Part shown: positions 25,590-33,600 of the stretch, in pieces
How positions within the stretch are numbered: position 1 is the first letter of the stretch
Layout of the letters: each line of letters begins with the position of its first letter
Made by a program: the position numbers and the translations under genes
Notes under the pieces: generated by a model
Told to the model about the DNA's origin: nothing
Seen by the model: only the letters and a program-made list of their open reading frames with translations
Database searches by the model: none
Source of the DNA: Streptomyces olivaceoviridis
Lineage (GTDB): Bacteria > Actinomycetota > Actinomycetes > Streptomycetales > Streptomycetaceae
Length of the DNA: 61,877 bases
Direction: 5' to 3'
NCBI RefSeq assembly: GCF_014650115.1
Contig: NZ_BMUI01000036.1
Location: 1-61,877 of the forward strand

Positions 25590-25831
25590 GCAGCGGGGCG
25601 GGCCAGGGCGGCCTTGTGGCTGTCGCGGTGGGCAGTCTGGGTGGACTCGGCGAGTGTGCGCAGACCTTGGGGCTCGCCCACGGCTCCGTGCTCGCTGCAC
25701 ATCACCTGGTAGCGGGCGCGGCCGGTGCAGCCGGCCTTGGGGTCGCGTGGCTTGCCGGAGGGGGCGATGGCGTGCTCGCAGACGGTGCCGTCGCGGTGCT
25801 GGGGGTCGATCCAGATTCGGATGCGGGCCAC
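25586..25831 (-). CDS. Small cysteine/histidine-rich protein
   Basis: 81 residues. Cys and His (CEHA, GCTGRARYQVMCSEHG) are spaced as in a zinc site, after a short beta-rich N-terminus (MARIRIWIDPQH). This type of small protein is common in Streptomyces conjugative elements. It is coupled to the next gene by a GTGA overlap and preceded by a stem-loop. Confidence 0.6.
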   Translation of the reverse strand: MARIRIWIDPQHRDGTVCEHAIAPSGKPRDPKAGCTGRARYQVMCSEHGAVGEPQGLRTLAESTQTAHRDSHKAALARPAA

Positions 25832-25867
25832 GGTCGGTCCTTCCCGTTCGGTGGGTGAGCAGGGGAA

Positions 25868-25892
25868 GGCCGGGCCTCCGTCAGGCCCGGCC
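25868..25892 (-). terminator. GC stem-loop after the clamp operon
   Basis: GGCCGGGCCT / AGGCCCGGCC with a 5-base loop, eight bases after the stop of 25901-26083. Confidence 0.65.
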
Positions 25893-25900
25893 AGGGGCGG

Positions 25901-26083
25901 TCAGTCCTGGGTGGGGGTGTCGGCGATGACGAGGAAGCTGTCGGTGCGCAGGTCCATGACGACCCGGGCGGGCTGCCCTTGGGCCTGCTGGCGGGCGGCG
26001 TACTCTTCTGCGGGCCAGGAGCCGCGGGGTCCGCCGGCGGGGAAGCGTTCGAGGACGTTGCGCTGGGGCTGCTGGTCGGGCAT
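25901..26083 (-). CDS. Small hypothetical protein downstream of DnaN
   Basis: 60 residues starting at ATG 26083 with GGAGG six bases upstream, 16 bases after the dnaN stop. It is hydrophilic with a short C-terminal beta-like stretch (VVMDLRTDSFLVIAD). It probably shares the clamp transcript. No family recognised. Confidence 0.6.
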   Translation of the reverse strand: MPDQQPQRNVLERFPAGGPRGSWPAEEYAARQQAQGQPARVVMDLRTDSFLVIADTPTQD

Positions 26084-26099
26084 GGGGTGCCTCCAGGGA

Positions 26100-27218
26100 T
26101 CAGATGGAGAGCCGGATCGGCATGAAGAGGTAGCGCAGGGCCTGGTCGTTGCTGCCGTGGCCGCGCAGGACGGCGGGCTTGGTGGGGGAGGTGAAGTCGA
26201 ACTGGACGGACTCGGCCGTCAGGGCGCTCAGGCCATCCAGGAGGAAGGCGGGGTTGAAGGCGATGGTCAGCTCGCCGCCGGTGAGGCTGGTGTCGACGTT
26301 GTCGACGGCCTGGGCGTCATCGCCGGTGCCGCCTTCCAGGACGAGGGTGCTGTCGGCGGTGAAGGTCAGCTTGATCGGGGCGTCCTTCTTGGTGGAGACC
26401 AGGGCAACGCGCTGGGCGGCGGCCTTGAGGGCGGCGATCTCCACGGTGGCCGTGTGGGCGAACTCAGTGGGGAACAGCGCGTCGTACTTCGGCAGCTCGC
26501 CTTCCAGGGCACGGATGGTGGTCGTGGTGTGCTCGCTGCGCAGGGTGAACAGGCCTGAGCCGCCGGTCGGCAGGGCGAGGTCGACGGTGGTGTCGGCGGC
26601 GGTGGCCTTGGCGGCGTCGATCAGAGCGCGGCCGGGGATGACCGCGCTGGTGTCGGCGAGGTCGGCGTCCTTCCACGGCAGGGTGCGCACGGCGAAGCGG
26701 TAGCGGTCGGTGGCGTACAGGGTGAGGGTGGCCGCTTCGCTGTCGTGGCGTAGGCCGATGCCGGTGAGGATGGGCAGGGACTCGTCCCGGCTGACCGCGC
26801 AGGCGACCTGGGCGACCGCTTCGGCCAAGGCGGGCCCGGCAAGGGTGCCGGCGGTGGCGCCGGGCTCGGGCAGCGCCGGGTACTCCTCCAGGGGCAGGGT
26901 CGGCAGGATGAAGCGGGCCGAGCCGGCCTTGAGCAGTAGTCGGCTGCCGGTGAGTTCGAGGTGCACGTCGCCGCGGACGGTGGAGACGATGTCGGACAGC
27001 AGCCGTCCGGAGATTAGGGCGCGCCCGTTCTCGGTGACGGTGGCCGGTGCGCTGGTGTCGGCGCTGACCTCGTAGTCGAAGGCGCTGACGCGCAGCCGGT
27101 CGCCGGTGGCGTCCAGGAGGAGGCCGGCGAGGACCGGCACCGGGGGCCGGGCGGGCAGGCTGCGGACGGCGTAGCTGACGGCCGCGGCGAGGTCGGCGTG
27201 GCCGATGGTGAGCTTCAC
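26100..27218 (-). CDS. dnaN: Accessory DNA polymerase III sliding clamp (DnaN paralogue)
   Basis: 372 residues, the normal length of a beta clamp, with three repeated domains. The start is the GTG at 27218 (VKLTIGHADLAAAVSYAVRS). Clamp landmarks are PVLAGLLLDA, LPTLPLEEYPALP, TGIGLRHDSEAATL, ATDRYRFAVRTL, FNPAFLLDGLSAL, and the C-terminal ALRYLFMPIRLSI, matching the usual YLLMPIRL end. dnaA and dnaE are absent nearby, so this is a plasmid-type second clamp. It may serve plasmid replication or, as known for second clamps in griselimycin producers, resistance to a clamp-binding antibiotic; neither is shown. Confidence 0.92.
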   Translation of the reverse strand: MKLTIGHADLAAAVSYAVRSLPARPPVPVLAGLLLDATGDRLRVSAFDYEVSADTSAPATVTENGRALISGRLLSDIVSTVRGDVHLELTGSRLLLKAGSARFILPTLPLEEYPALPEPGATAGTLAGPALAEAVAQVACAVSRDESLPILTGIGLRHDSEAATLTLYATDRYRFAVRTLPWKDADLADTSAVIPGRALIDAAKATAADTTVDLALPTGGSGLFTLRSEHTTTTIRALEGELPKYDALFPTEFAHTATVEIAALKAAAQRVALVSTKKDAPIKLTFTADSTLVLEGGTGDDAQAVDNVDTSLTGGELTIAFNPAFLLDGLSALTAESVQFDFTSPTKPAVLRGHGSNDQALRYLFMPIRLSI

Positions 27219-27492
27219 AGGCGGGGTGCCCCTTTCAGGGGAGGTCCAGGAGCAGCTGCTCGGTTGCCGCGCTCGGGGCGGCGGGCAGGGCCTGCGGGCG
27301 AGCGGGCGGCATGACCGGGGCGGCGGCCGGGCCGACGTCGACGGCGAGCTGTCCGGCGTCGGCCAGGGCGCGGGCGCGGGTCTGGGCGCGGGTGACGGCA
27401 TGAAGCCCGGCGTCGTAGTGCAGGTGGCAGCCCTGACACATCGCGCGCAGGTTGACCGGATTACAGTTCTCTGGCAAGTAGCCCAGATGGTA

Positions 27493-28206
27493 AAGATAGG
27501 CATGCCTCGACCACGTTTGAGTCCCGCTCACTTGGCTTGTGCTTCCTGCGGAAACGACTTCCCGCATGACCCCAAGCGCCCCAGGCGAACCTGCTCCGCT
27601 GACTGCCGGCTGCAGCTCATGTCCGAGCAGCGGAAGGGCATCAAACGCCCCGGTGTCGGTGGCGCAAAGCGTCGGAGCAAGCGCAGCATCGAGTGCGCCG
27701 TCTGCACTCAGGTAGTCCGCATCTCGGCGCAGCAGGCGGCGGATAACGTCCGCACTTGTTCTGAGCCCTGTCGCCGAGAACTTGTGAGCCGGTCGAAGGG
27801 GTCGCTCGGCGTCGGTACCTGTGAGGGATGCGGAACCGAGTACCGGGTCTCCCGGTTCCATCTGCGGGCAGGTCGACGGTTCTGTGGAGACGTCTGCCGC
27901 CTGGCATGGTGGGCGACTCAGACGCCAACTGGTGAGGACAATCCACTGTGGACGGGCGGGCATCTCGGCTACTACGGGCCCACCTGGCAAGCCGCGCGTC
28001 GTGCCGCTTGGAAGCGCGACAACGAATCGTGCACCGCTTGCGGACGGAGCCGCAACGAACTCGGCCAGCGCCCGATCGTTCACCACGTCATCCCCTTCAA
28101 GTCCTTCGGGGTCGACGGGCACGAGCGTGCCAACCAGCTCGACAACTTGGTCTGCCTGTGTCGCTCGTGCCACATGAAAGTCCACTGGAAGATGCGTAGC
28201 GCTCAC
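27493..28206 (+). mobile_element. Compact homing-endonuclease insertion
   Basis: The inserted segment is almost exactly one open frame (27502-28209). The stop codon TAG is formed by the target's own CTA leucine codon on the other strand. There is no room for a group I intron core, so this is a free-standing homing gene rather than an intron. Confidence 0.65.
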
Positions 28207-28209
28207 TAG
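27502..28209 (+). CDS. HNH homing endonuclease
   Basis: 235 residues (or 240 from ATG 27487). Three Cys-rich zinc modules lead: CASCGNDFPHDP with CSADCRLQ, CAVCTQVV with CSEPCRREL, and CEGCGTEYRVS with FCGDVCRLAWW. Then comes the spacer GEDNPLWTGGHLGYYGPTW and the HNH domain: CTACGRSRNELG, VHHVIPFKSFGVDGH, NLVCLCRSCHMKVHW. This arrangement is typical of phage and intron-associated HNH homing enzymes. It lies antisense inside another HNH gene. The ribosome site is weak. Confidence 0.85.
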   Translation: MPRPRLSPAHLACASCGNDFPHDPKRPRRTCSADCRLQLMSEQRKGIKRPGVGGAKRRSKRSIECAVCTQVVRISAQQAADNVRTCSEPCRRELVSRSKGSLGVGTCEGCGTEYRVSRFHLRAGRRFCGDVCRLAWWATQTPTGEDNPLWTGGHLGYYGPTWQAARRAAWKRDNESCTACGRSRNELGQRPIVHHVIPFKSFGVDGHERANQLDNLVCLCRSCHMKVHWKMRSAH

Positions 28210-28416
28210 GTGGGCCACGGTCAGCACGACGTAGGAGCCGCTGTCGTAGGCAGCGCCGTCGTGGATGTTGGGGCAGCGGCCGGGGTGGGTGCCCCGGCCG
28301 CATTCGCCCGTGCACTCGCACCGCCACCCGGCCCGCTCCTTGATGGCCAGGCTGATCTGGGGCCAGTCGGGCGGGTAGCGATGGCGGTTCTCGGGTCGTA
28401 TTGGCATGCCTGAGTC

Positions 28417-29018
28417 CTACGGTTGTTCGCCGCCGGCGCCGTGGCGCTGCTCGAACGCCTCCAGCAGCTCTCCGATGTCGGCCGGGGTGTCTGCGACGCC
28501 GACCCAGGCGCCGTCCTCGGTCCACACCGGGACCTGGTCGGTGTCGGCGTCGATGTAGCATTGGGCATCGGCCCGTTGATCTCGCGGTCCAAGCGGACGA
28601 TCCGGGCCTGGCTGATGGTCAGCGGGTTGTGCCGGGCGGCGGCGGCCCGCTCGCGGCGGGCCTGGTCCTGGTCGGCGAGGACGTCGATCCAGTCGGGTCC
28701 GAGTCGGTCGACCATGCGCTTACGCAGGGCGGTGCGCTGGCCGGGCGTGGTGGCCGCGAAAATGCCGACCTTGGTGAGCGGCTTGTTGACCAGCGCCCAG
28801 CGCAGGCAGTCCTTGACGATGGGGCAGCCGGAGCAGGCCCGGCGTGCCTTTGCCAGCCGCTTCTCCGTTGCCGCCCGGTCGTTGGTGCGGTCGCCGTTGG
28901 CGAAGTCGAACAGCTTCGGGTCGGTCTGGCAGCGCGTCGGGGTGGGGCTGTGGGGGAAGGGGAAGCGCGGGTCGGGATCGGCGTACGGGGGCGAGTTGGC
29001 GACGCCGGTGCGGCTCAT
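28417..29018 (-). pseudogene. WhiB-family regulator with a frameshift
   Basis: The ATG at 29018 overlaps the ASCH stop (ATGA). The WhiB iron-sulfur cysteines are RCQTDPKLFDF, ACSGCPIVKDC and then WALVNKPLTKVGIFAA. The tail VRLDREINGPMPNA breaks at about 28557-28560. In the next frame the sequence continues sensibly as YIDADTDQVPVWTEDGAW, VGVADTPADIGELL and a stop at 28417-28419, ten bases before the HNH gene. Without a one-base correction the frame runs deep into the HNH gene. Either a one-base deletion or an unusual frameshift site. Confidence 0.7.
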
Positions 29019-29473
29019 AGCGCGGCCTCCGGGAGCAGTTCGCGCAGGTGCGCAGGGAGTTGGAGAAGGACGCGCTCGTACACGCCCAGCGGGACGCGCC
29101 ACGGGCCGAGCTGTCCGTCGCACGGGACCGGCAGGGCCAGCGGGTGGACGTCGTCCAGGTCCAGGTGGACACACTCGGGCTGCCCCCAGGGACTGCACGG
29201 CTCGCCGGTGTCGGTGTGGGAGCCGGTGATGCGGACGATGCCGAGGACGGCGCGGGTGGGCAGCTCCAGGCCGCGGACCGTGCGAGCCACGAGCGGGTCG
29301 CGCAGCGCGGCCCGGTCGGTCTCGGCTCCGGCGTGCAGCAGGCGCCAGCCCGGCGCCCAGGCCCTGGGCCGGTTCTCCACGCGCTTGTCGCCGTGCAGGA
29401 TGCAGGCCACCCAGGGCTGCTTAACGGTGATGCCCCGGATGGAGTCCGGGGCGTAGAGCGTCGGCGTCTTCAC
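29015..29473 (-). CDS. ASCH domain protein
   Basis: 152 residues from GTG 29473, overlapping the GGDEF gene stop (GTGA). The ASCH/PUA-like signature is RGITVKQPWVACILHGDKRV with ENRPRAWAPG, WRLLHAGAE, and later AVLGIVRITG. ASCH domains bind RNA or modified nucleotides, and many are coded by phages and mobile elements. The substrate is unknown here. Confidence 0.8.
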   Translation of the reverse strand: MKTPTLYAPDSIRGITVKQPWVACILHGDKRVENRPRAWAPGWRLLHAGAETDRAALRDPLVARTVRGLELPTRAVLGIVRITGSHTDTGEPCSPWGQPECVHLDLDDVHPLALPVPCDGQLGPWRVPLGVYERVLLQLPAHLRELLPEAAL

Positions 29474-30150
29474 GCGGCGGCTCCGAGGGTGTGGGTACCG
29501 GGCCGCCCGGCGCACCGGCCATTGATGGACGGCACGGTGGCGTGGGAGCGGTCGGCGAGCACGGCGCGGCCGGTGTGCTTGCCCGCGTACATCGCGGCGT
29601 CGGCTGCCCGCTGGAGCACGGACAGGTCCGTCGTACCGAGGACGTCGGGGGAAGCGGCACCGACCGACGCGGCGACGTCGACCAGGGCGCCGCCGTCGAT
29701 CTGGACGGGCTGCGCGAGCAGAGTGACCAGCTGGGCGAGCCGGAGTTCGCGGCGAGCTGGTGCGATCCGGACCGTGACGGCGAACTCGTCCCCTCCGAGC
29801 CGGCCGACCGCACCGCGGCTTCCCGCCCAGGCGGTGAGGCGCTGCGCGGTGGCGGCCAGGACCCGGTCGCCGGCGGCGTGCCCGCCAGGGCCGTCGTTGA
29901 TCTCCTTGAAGTGGTCCAGGTCCACGATGCCGACCAGGGCGTTGTCGCCGTGCCGGTCGGTGATCTGCCGGGCCCGGGTGGTGTAGCCGTCACGTCCGAG
30001 CAGTCCGGTGAGCGGGTCGCGGCGGGCGGCGGCGAGCTTGCGGTGGAGGCTGACGGCGTGGACGGTCCAGCCGGTCAGCGGCACCACGAGGGTGGTGATG
30101 ATCAGGGCGCGTTGTCCGGACGAAGCGTGTACGCGCGCGATGGAGGCCAT
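29470..30150 (-). CDS. GGDEF diguanylate cyclase
   Basis: 226 residues. One N-terminal membrane segment (ALIITTLVVPLTGWTVHAV), then a GGDEF domain with DPLTGLLGRDGY, VDLDHFKEIND and an intact RLGGDEFAV active site. No RxxD inhibitory site precedes the motif. It should make cyclic-di-GMP at the membrane, a messenger that controls development in Streptomyces. It is unusual to find it inside a conjugation cluster, coupled to an ASCH protein. Confidence 0.88.
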   Translation of the reverse strand: MASIARVHASSGQRALIITTLVVPLTGWTVHAVSLHRKLAAARRDPLTGLLGRDGYTTRARQITDRHGDNALVGIVDLDHFKEINDGPGGHAAGDRVLAATAQRLTAWAGSRGAVGRLGGDEFAVTVRIAPARRELRLAQLVTLLAQPVQIDGGALVDVAASVGAASPDVLGTTDLSVLQRAADAAMYAGKHTGRAVLADRSHATVPSINGRCAGRPGTHTLGAAA

Positions 30151-30239
30151 ACTGGGAGCTCCCTCTCGTCTTGTACGGGATGGGTGGCCCGAGGCAGGCG
30201 TCGGTTACCAGGCCGTTGTGCGTCTGCCTCGGGGCGTAT

Positions 30240-30542
30240 CTACAGCACGTAGCTGCTGGTGCTGATCCAGCTGAACGGGTTGGACCACGGCCCGGCCTTC
30301 GCCGCCCGCCAGTCCAGCTCCCAGCCGTCGCGGATCCCGCTCGCTCCCCAGCCGCCGTCCTGGCGGCCGGGATTGGCGAGTCCGGCCTTCCGCGCGGCGA
30401 GCGCCGCGTCGTAGACCTGGTGGGCGCGGGCCAGGGCCTCGCTGGGTGAGGTGGCCTGACCGGTGAAGACGTGCAGCCCGTGCAGCTGCTGGTCGGTGCG
30501 GTGTATCGGGACGTCTACCTCGTAGAACTCCGGCTTCGGCAT
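30240..30542 (-). CDS. Hypothetical protein
   Basis: 100 residues from ATG 30542 (AAGGAGA upstream). A conserved-looking N-terminal strand (MPKPEFYEVDVPIHRTDQQL) is followed by an alpha helix (SPSEALARAHQVYDAALAAR) and a Trp-rich tail. No family recognised. It lies between two stem-loops. Confidence 0.55.
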   Translation of the reverse strand: MPKPEFYEVDVPIHRTDQQLHGLHVFTGQATSPSEALARAHQVYDAALAARKAGLANPGRQDGGWGASGIRDGWELDWRAAKAGPWSNPFSWISTSSYVL

Positions 30543-30586
30543 GACGCCCATCTCCTTCCTGCGCTGGTCGTGGCGGAACACCGCGA

Positions 30587-30613
30587 CCGCCCCGGCCTCG
30601 ATGGCCGGGGCGG
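30587..30613 (-). terminator. GC stem-loop
   Basis: CCGCCCCGGCC / GGCCGGGGCGG with loop TCGAT, between the Nudix stop and the next gene. Confidence 0.65.
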
Positions 30614-30645
30614 CACGGAGGAACGCCGCGTCCCGCGGGGGAAGG

Positions 30646-31062
30646 TCAGCCGGCCGTGGCGCGCGCCAGAATGTCGGCGTGGTCGAACGCGAGGTCAGGG
30701 AGCGCGGTCAGCGGCCACCAGCGGGCGGCGGTGGCGTCGTCCCCTGCCGTCGGCGCGACCAGGGCGGGCAGGGTTGCTGTGTAGGCGACGCTGACGTACC
30801 GGCCGCGCGGGTCACGGCCGGGGGCGTCGAAGGCGCCCACCTGTCGCAGGTCGTCGGCCGGAACGGTGATGCCGGTCTCCTCCTCCAGCTCGCGCATGGA
30901 GGCGTCCAGGCTGGTCTCCCCCTTGTCCACGTGCCCGCCGGGCAGCGCCCAGTAGCCCTCGAACGGGTCCCAGCCCCGCTCGATCAGCAGGACATGCCCG
31001 GCGGCGAGCAGGACGACGTCGGCGGTGTAGCGGATCGTCTCGTCAGCGGTGTCGGTGCTCAT
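30646..31062 (-). CDS. Nudix hydrolase
   Basis: 138 residues from ATG 31062, with AGGAGG seven bases upstream. The complete Nudix box is G-x5-E-x7-REL-x-EE-x-GI (GHVDKGETSLDASMRELEEE then TGI). It hydrolyses nucleoside diphosphate derivatives; the substrate cannot be predicted. It lies 15 bases downstream of the next gene on the same transcript. Confidence 0.9.
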   Translation of the reverse strand: MSTDTADETIRYTADVVLLAAGHVLLIERGWDPFEGYWALPGGHVDKGETSLDASMRELEEETGITVPADDLRQVGAFDAPGRDPRGRYVSVAYTATLPALVAPTAGDDATAARWWPLTALPDLAFDHADILARATAG

Positions 31063-31076
31063 CTGGTGCCTCCTGC

Positions 31077-31874
31077 TCAGGCCGGGACGGGGGCGGGGGT
31101 GTCGAGTCCGGCACCGAGCAGCAGGGCGCGGATCGACTGCTCGTACTCGCCGGTGCGGATCCGGTCGAACATGAGCTGACCGGCGACCAGGCAGCGGGCC
31201 CGCAGCCGGATCGGGGCGACGGCGTGGGGTTCGGCGCCGGCGTCGGTGGCGGCCTGGGCGGCGGCGTCCCCGGCGAGCTGGATGGCCGTGGCGAGGCCGG
31301 CCGAGCGGCGGGAGTAGCGCGCCCGCCAGTGCGCCCAGTCGGTCAGCGCGCGGGTGTCGGCCACCCGCTCTTCCCACTTGGCGTAGGTGCGGCGGGTGTC
31401 CTCGGGGTCGGCGGCCCACTCGGTGGCCCACTGCCGGGCGAGGTCGGGCAGCTGGGCGAGGACGGCCAGGACCTGCTCGCCGCGGTGCCCGAACGCCTGC
31501 CACGCCCGGGTCTCCTCCACGACGCGGATCTGGTGGGACATCAGCCAGTACGGGGCGAAGTCGTCGCCCCAGTTGCCGGTCTCACCGAGGGGCTCGACGA
31601 CGAACAGCCGGATCGGCCAGCCGTCCTCGATGCGCTCCAGGATCTCGCCGGGCCGGGTGTACATGTGGAAGTAGCCGAAGGGCTTGTCGGTGTACCACTT
31701 CTGGCCGGGGCTGGGGTGGTCGATGACCTGGCCGATGTGGTCGGCGAGGTTGACGGTCGGGACGGTCTCGCCGTGCTCGTGGGCGTAGCGGGCGAGGTGC
31801 TCGCAGGTGGGCGGGACGGTGCCGTCGGGCCGGGTCGCCATGTAGTGGACGACGGGCCGGGCGCTGCGTGCCAT
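31077..31874 (-). CDS. Conserved hypothetical protein
   Basis: A 265-residue soluble protein. The N-terminal half is beta-rich with aromatic motifs (PGQKWYTDKPFGYFHMYTRP, IRLFVVEPLG). The C-terminal half is helical and Ala/Arg-rich (RRSAGLATAIQLAGDAA). No catalytic motif recognised. Co-directional with the Nudix gene, probably one operon. Confidence 0.55.
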   Translation of the reverse strand: MARSARPVVHYMATRPDGTVPPTCEHLARYAHEHGETVPTVNLADHIGQVIDHPSPGQKWYTDKPFGYFHMYTRPGEILERIEDGWPIRLFVVEPLGETGNWGDDFAPYWLMSHQIRVVEETRAWQAFGHRGEQVLAVLAQLPDLARQWATEWAADPEDTRRTYAKWEERVADTRALTDWAHWRARYSRRSAGLATAIQLAGDAAAQAATDAGAEPHAVAPIRLRARCLVAGQLMFDRIRTGEYEQSIRALLLGAGLDTPAPVPA

Positions 31875-31918
31875 GGAGTCCTCCGTGGTCGGGAACGTGC
31901 TGGTGATGGGCGGGTTGG

Positions 31919-32491
31919 TCAGCGGCGGGGGTTCTTGTGGCCGCGCAGCTCGTCCACGCGGGTCGCGGTGTGCGCGAGGTCGCGGGCGAGGGTGGCGAGC
32001 CTTTCGGCGTCGTCGCCGACGGGCTGGGACCAGATGAGGCCGGCGGCGAAGTACGTGGCGTTCGCGGCCAGTTCCCTGGCCTGCTCGGCCAGGCGCTCGC
32101 GCTCGGTGTGCAGCGGGTCGGCGAGGGGGACGCGCTCGGGGAGAGGCAGTTCGATCAGCCGCTCCAGGATCACGGCCAGGGCGTCCGCGACGGCGGCGAG
32201 GTCGCCGTCGGCGAGCCAGCCGTCGATGCTGTCGTGGCCGGTCAGGTCGGGGGTGTATTTCGCGAACAGGCGGCGGTCGAAATCGCCCGAGGCGGCCCCG
32301 GCGGGGGACAGCTCGAAGATGATCCGGCCGTTCTTCCAGTCGGGGTAGCAGGTCAGGTCACGGTCGGCGGTCTCGCTGGTGAAGACGGCGGGCCACTCCG
32401 GCACGGTGGGCAGCGTCCAGTCGGTGCCGAGGACGTCGGCGACGATGGCGGTGAGGCGTGCGTTCGGGCTGTCGGTGAGGGTGCGGTGCAA
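31919..32491 (-). CDS. Conserved hypothetical protein
   Basis: A 190-residue, mostly helical, acidic protein. A C-terminal amphipathic region (ERERLAEQARELAANATYF) may form a coiled coil. No domain recognised. It lies between stem-loop-containing gaps in the plasmid gene array. Confidence 0.5.
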   Translation of the reverse strand: MHRTLTDSPNARLTAIVADVLGTDWTLPTVPEWPAVFTSETADRDLTCYPDWKNGRIIFELSPAGAASGDFDRRLFAKYTPDLTGHDSIDGWLADGDLAAVADALAVILERLIELPLPERVPLADPLHTERERLAEQARELAANATYFAAGLIWSQPVGDDAERLATLARDLAHTATRVDELRGHKNPRR

Positions 32492-32531
32492 CGGGTCCTC
32501 CGTGCGTGTGGTGGGTGAGGGCGGGCTGTAG

Positions 32532-32873
32532 TCAGCGGTCCAGCAGCTCGTAGGGGAAGGGTTCGTGCTCGATGTGGACGCCGGCCCGGATCCAGTGCCA
32601 GTGGAAGGGGAAGCTGGTCAGTCCGAGCTCCTGGACGGCGATGGCCCGGTGGTGTCCGTCGGAGACGTAGATGTCGTGCCAGCGCTCGTTGACGCACAGG
32701 AGGATCGGTACTTCGAGGCCGTCTGCCTCGATCGACTCCTTGAGTTTGTCGACCTTCTGCCGGTCCTTGCCCTGGGCGAACTGGCGGCGGGCGTCGTCCC
32801 ACTTTCGGAAGTCGGTCGGCATGATCTGCCGGTCGTTGAGCATCGACGTCCGCATGCGGCCGCGGTACCTCAC
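32532..32873 (-). CDS. ParB/Srx-fold (ParB N-terminal domain-like) protein
   Basis: 113 residues from GTG 32873 (AGGAG seven bases upstream). It has the ParB/sulfiredoxin nucleotide-binding fold: KLKESIEADGLEVPILLCV and then IYVSDGHHRAIAVQELGL, the latter matching the G-x-H/R-R-A box. No HTH is present, so it is not a second partition protein. Single-domain members often act as nucleotide-dependent switches or accessory nucleases. Confidence 0.75.
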   Translation of the reverse strand: MRYRGRMRTSMLNDRQIMPTDFRKWDDARRQFAQGKDRQKVDKLKESIEADGLEVPILLCVNERWHDIYVSDGHHRAIAVQELGLTSFPFHWHWIRAGVHIEHEPFPYELLDR

Positions 32874-32890
32874 GCCGGGCTCCTTCCTGT

Positions 32891-33511
32891 TCAGCTGGGG
32901 GCGGGCGCGGTCTGCTGGGCTTCGCGGTCGGCGGCGGCTTCGGCCTGGTGGTTCTGGCGGATCACCGTGCCGATGATTTTTTCGGTGGCCTTGGCGGCTT
33001 CGGCCTCCCAGGCGACCTCGATCCGGTACAGCGCGCGGGCCTTGTGCTTGGGCAGGACGTTGGCGCCCAGTTCGTGGCGGGTCAGGGCGATGCGGTGGTC
33101 CCAGGCGCCCTTGCGGCACAGCTGGTCGACCTCCACGAAGGCCCACACGAGCGTCGCGCCGATCTCGCGCTGGCGGCGGCGTAGCCGCGTGGCGTTGACC
33201 AGGACGCGCACCGTGTTGTTCGGGGCGATCACCGCGACCGAGTACAGGTCGTGCGGGCGGGAGGTCAGGGTGAGCGACTTGCGCTCCCATGCCTCCGGCT
33301 TCAGTCCGGCTGCCGCGCCCTGCGCCATCGTGGCGAGCATCGCGATCCGGTTGGTGGAGGTAACCACGACCTCCACGGCGGTCAGCGGGCGCCGGCCGAA
33401 GTGCTCTTTCACCAGGCGCTGCGCGGTGGGCACGGTCTCGGTGATGTCGGCGGTCAGGCGGTGAGAGGTGAGCAGGCCGTCGCGGATGACGGTGATCTGG
33501 GCGGGCTTCAT
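32891..33511 (-). CDS. Conserved hypothetical protein
   Basis: 206 residues from ATG 33511. An N-terminal alpha/beta core (MKPAQITVIRDGLLTSHRL, EVVVTSTNRIAMLATMAQG) leads to a basic middle (NATRLRRRQREIGATLVWAF) and a charged C-terminal helix. It lies 17 bases upstream of the ParB-fold gene. No family recognised. Confidence 0.5.
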   Translation of the reverse strand: MKPAQITVIRDGLLTSHRLTADITETVPTAQRLVKEHFGRRPLTAVEVVVTSTNRIAMLATMAQGAAAGLKPEAWERKSLTLTSRPHDLYSVAVIAPNNTVRVLVNATRLRRRQREIGATLVWAFVEVDQLCRKGAWDHRIALTRHELGANVLPKHKARALYRIEVAWEAEAAKATEKIIGTVIRQNHQAEAAADREAQQTAPAPS

Positions 33512-33600
33512 ACGGGGAGGGCCTTCCGGCTCGGGGAGAGATCTGATTGGCCACCGCACCGTCCCGGCCGCGAAAGGGCCGGGGCGGCACGGGCAGCCCG

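Larger units (their letters stand above)
27235..28407 (-). pseudogene. HNH endonuclease gene interrupted by an antisense homing endonuclease gene
   Basis: The ends form one familiar Streptomyces HNH protein. The N-terminus is MPIRPENRHRYPPDWPQISL with ERAGWRCECTGECG and VVLTVAHL. The C-terminus is YHLGYLPENCNPVNLRAM with CQGCHLHYDAGLH. About 714 bases (27493-28206) are inserted between AHL and YHLG, inside the HNH motif itself. The frame happens to stay open through the insert, but the 238 inserted residues are the reverse complement of another gene. Function is presumably lost unless the insert is removed. Confidence 0.8.

Noticed and set aside
27219..27503. N-terminal extension of the DnaN frame
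   Set aside because: Clamp homology begins at the GTG at 27218, and the extension is the shadow of the HNH gene.
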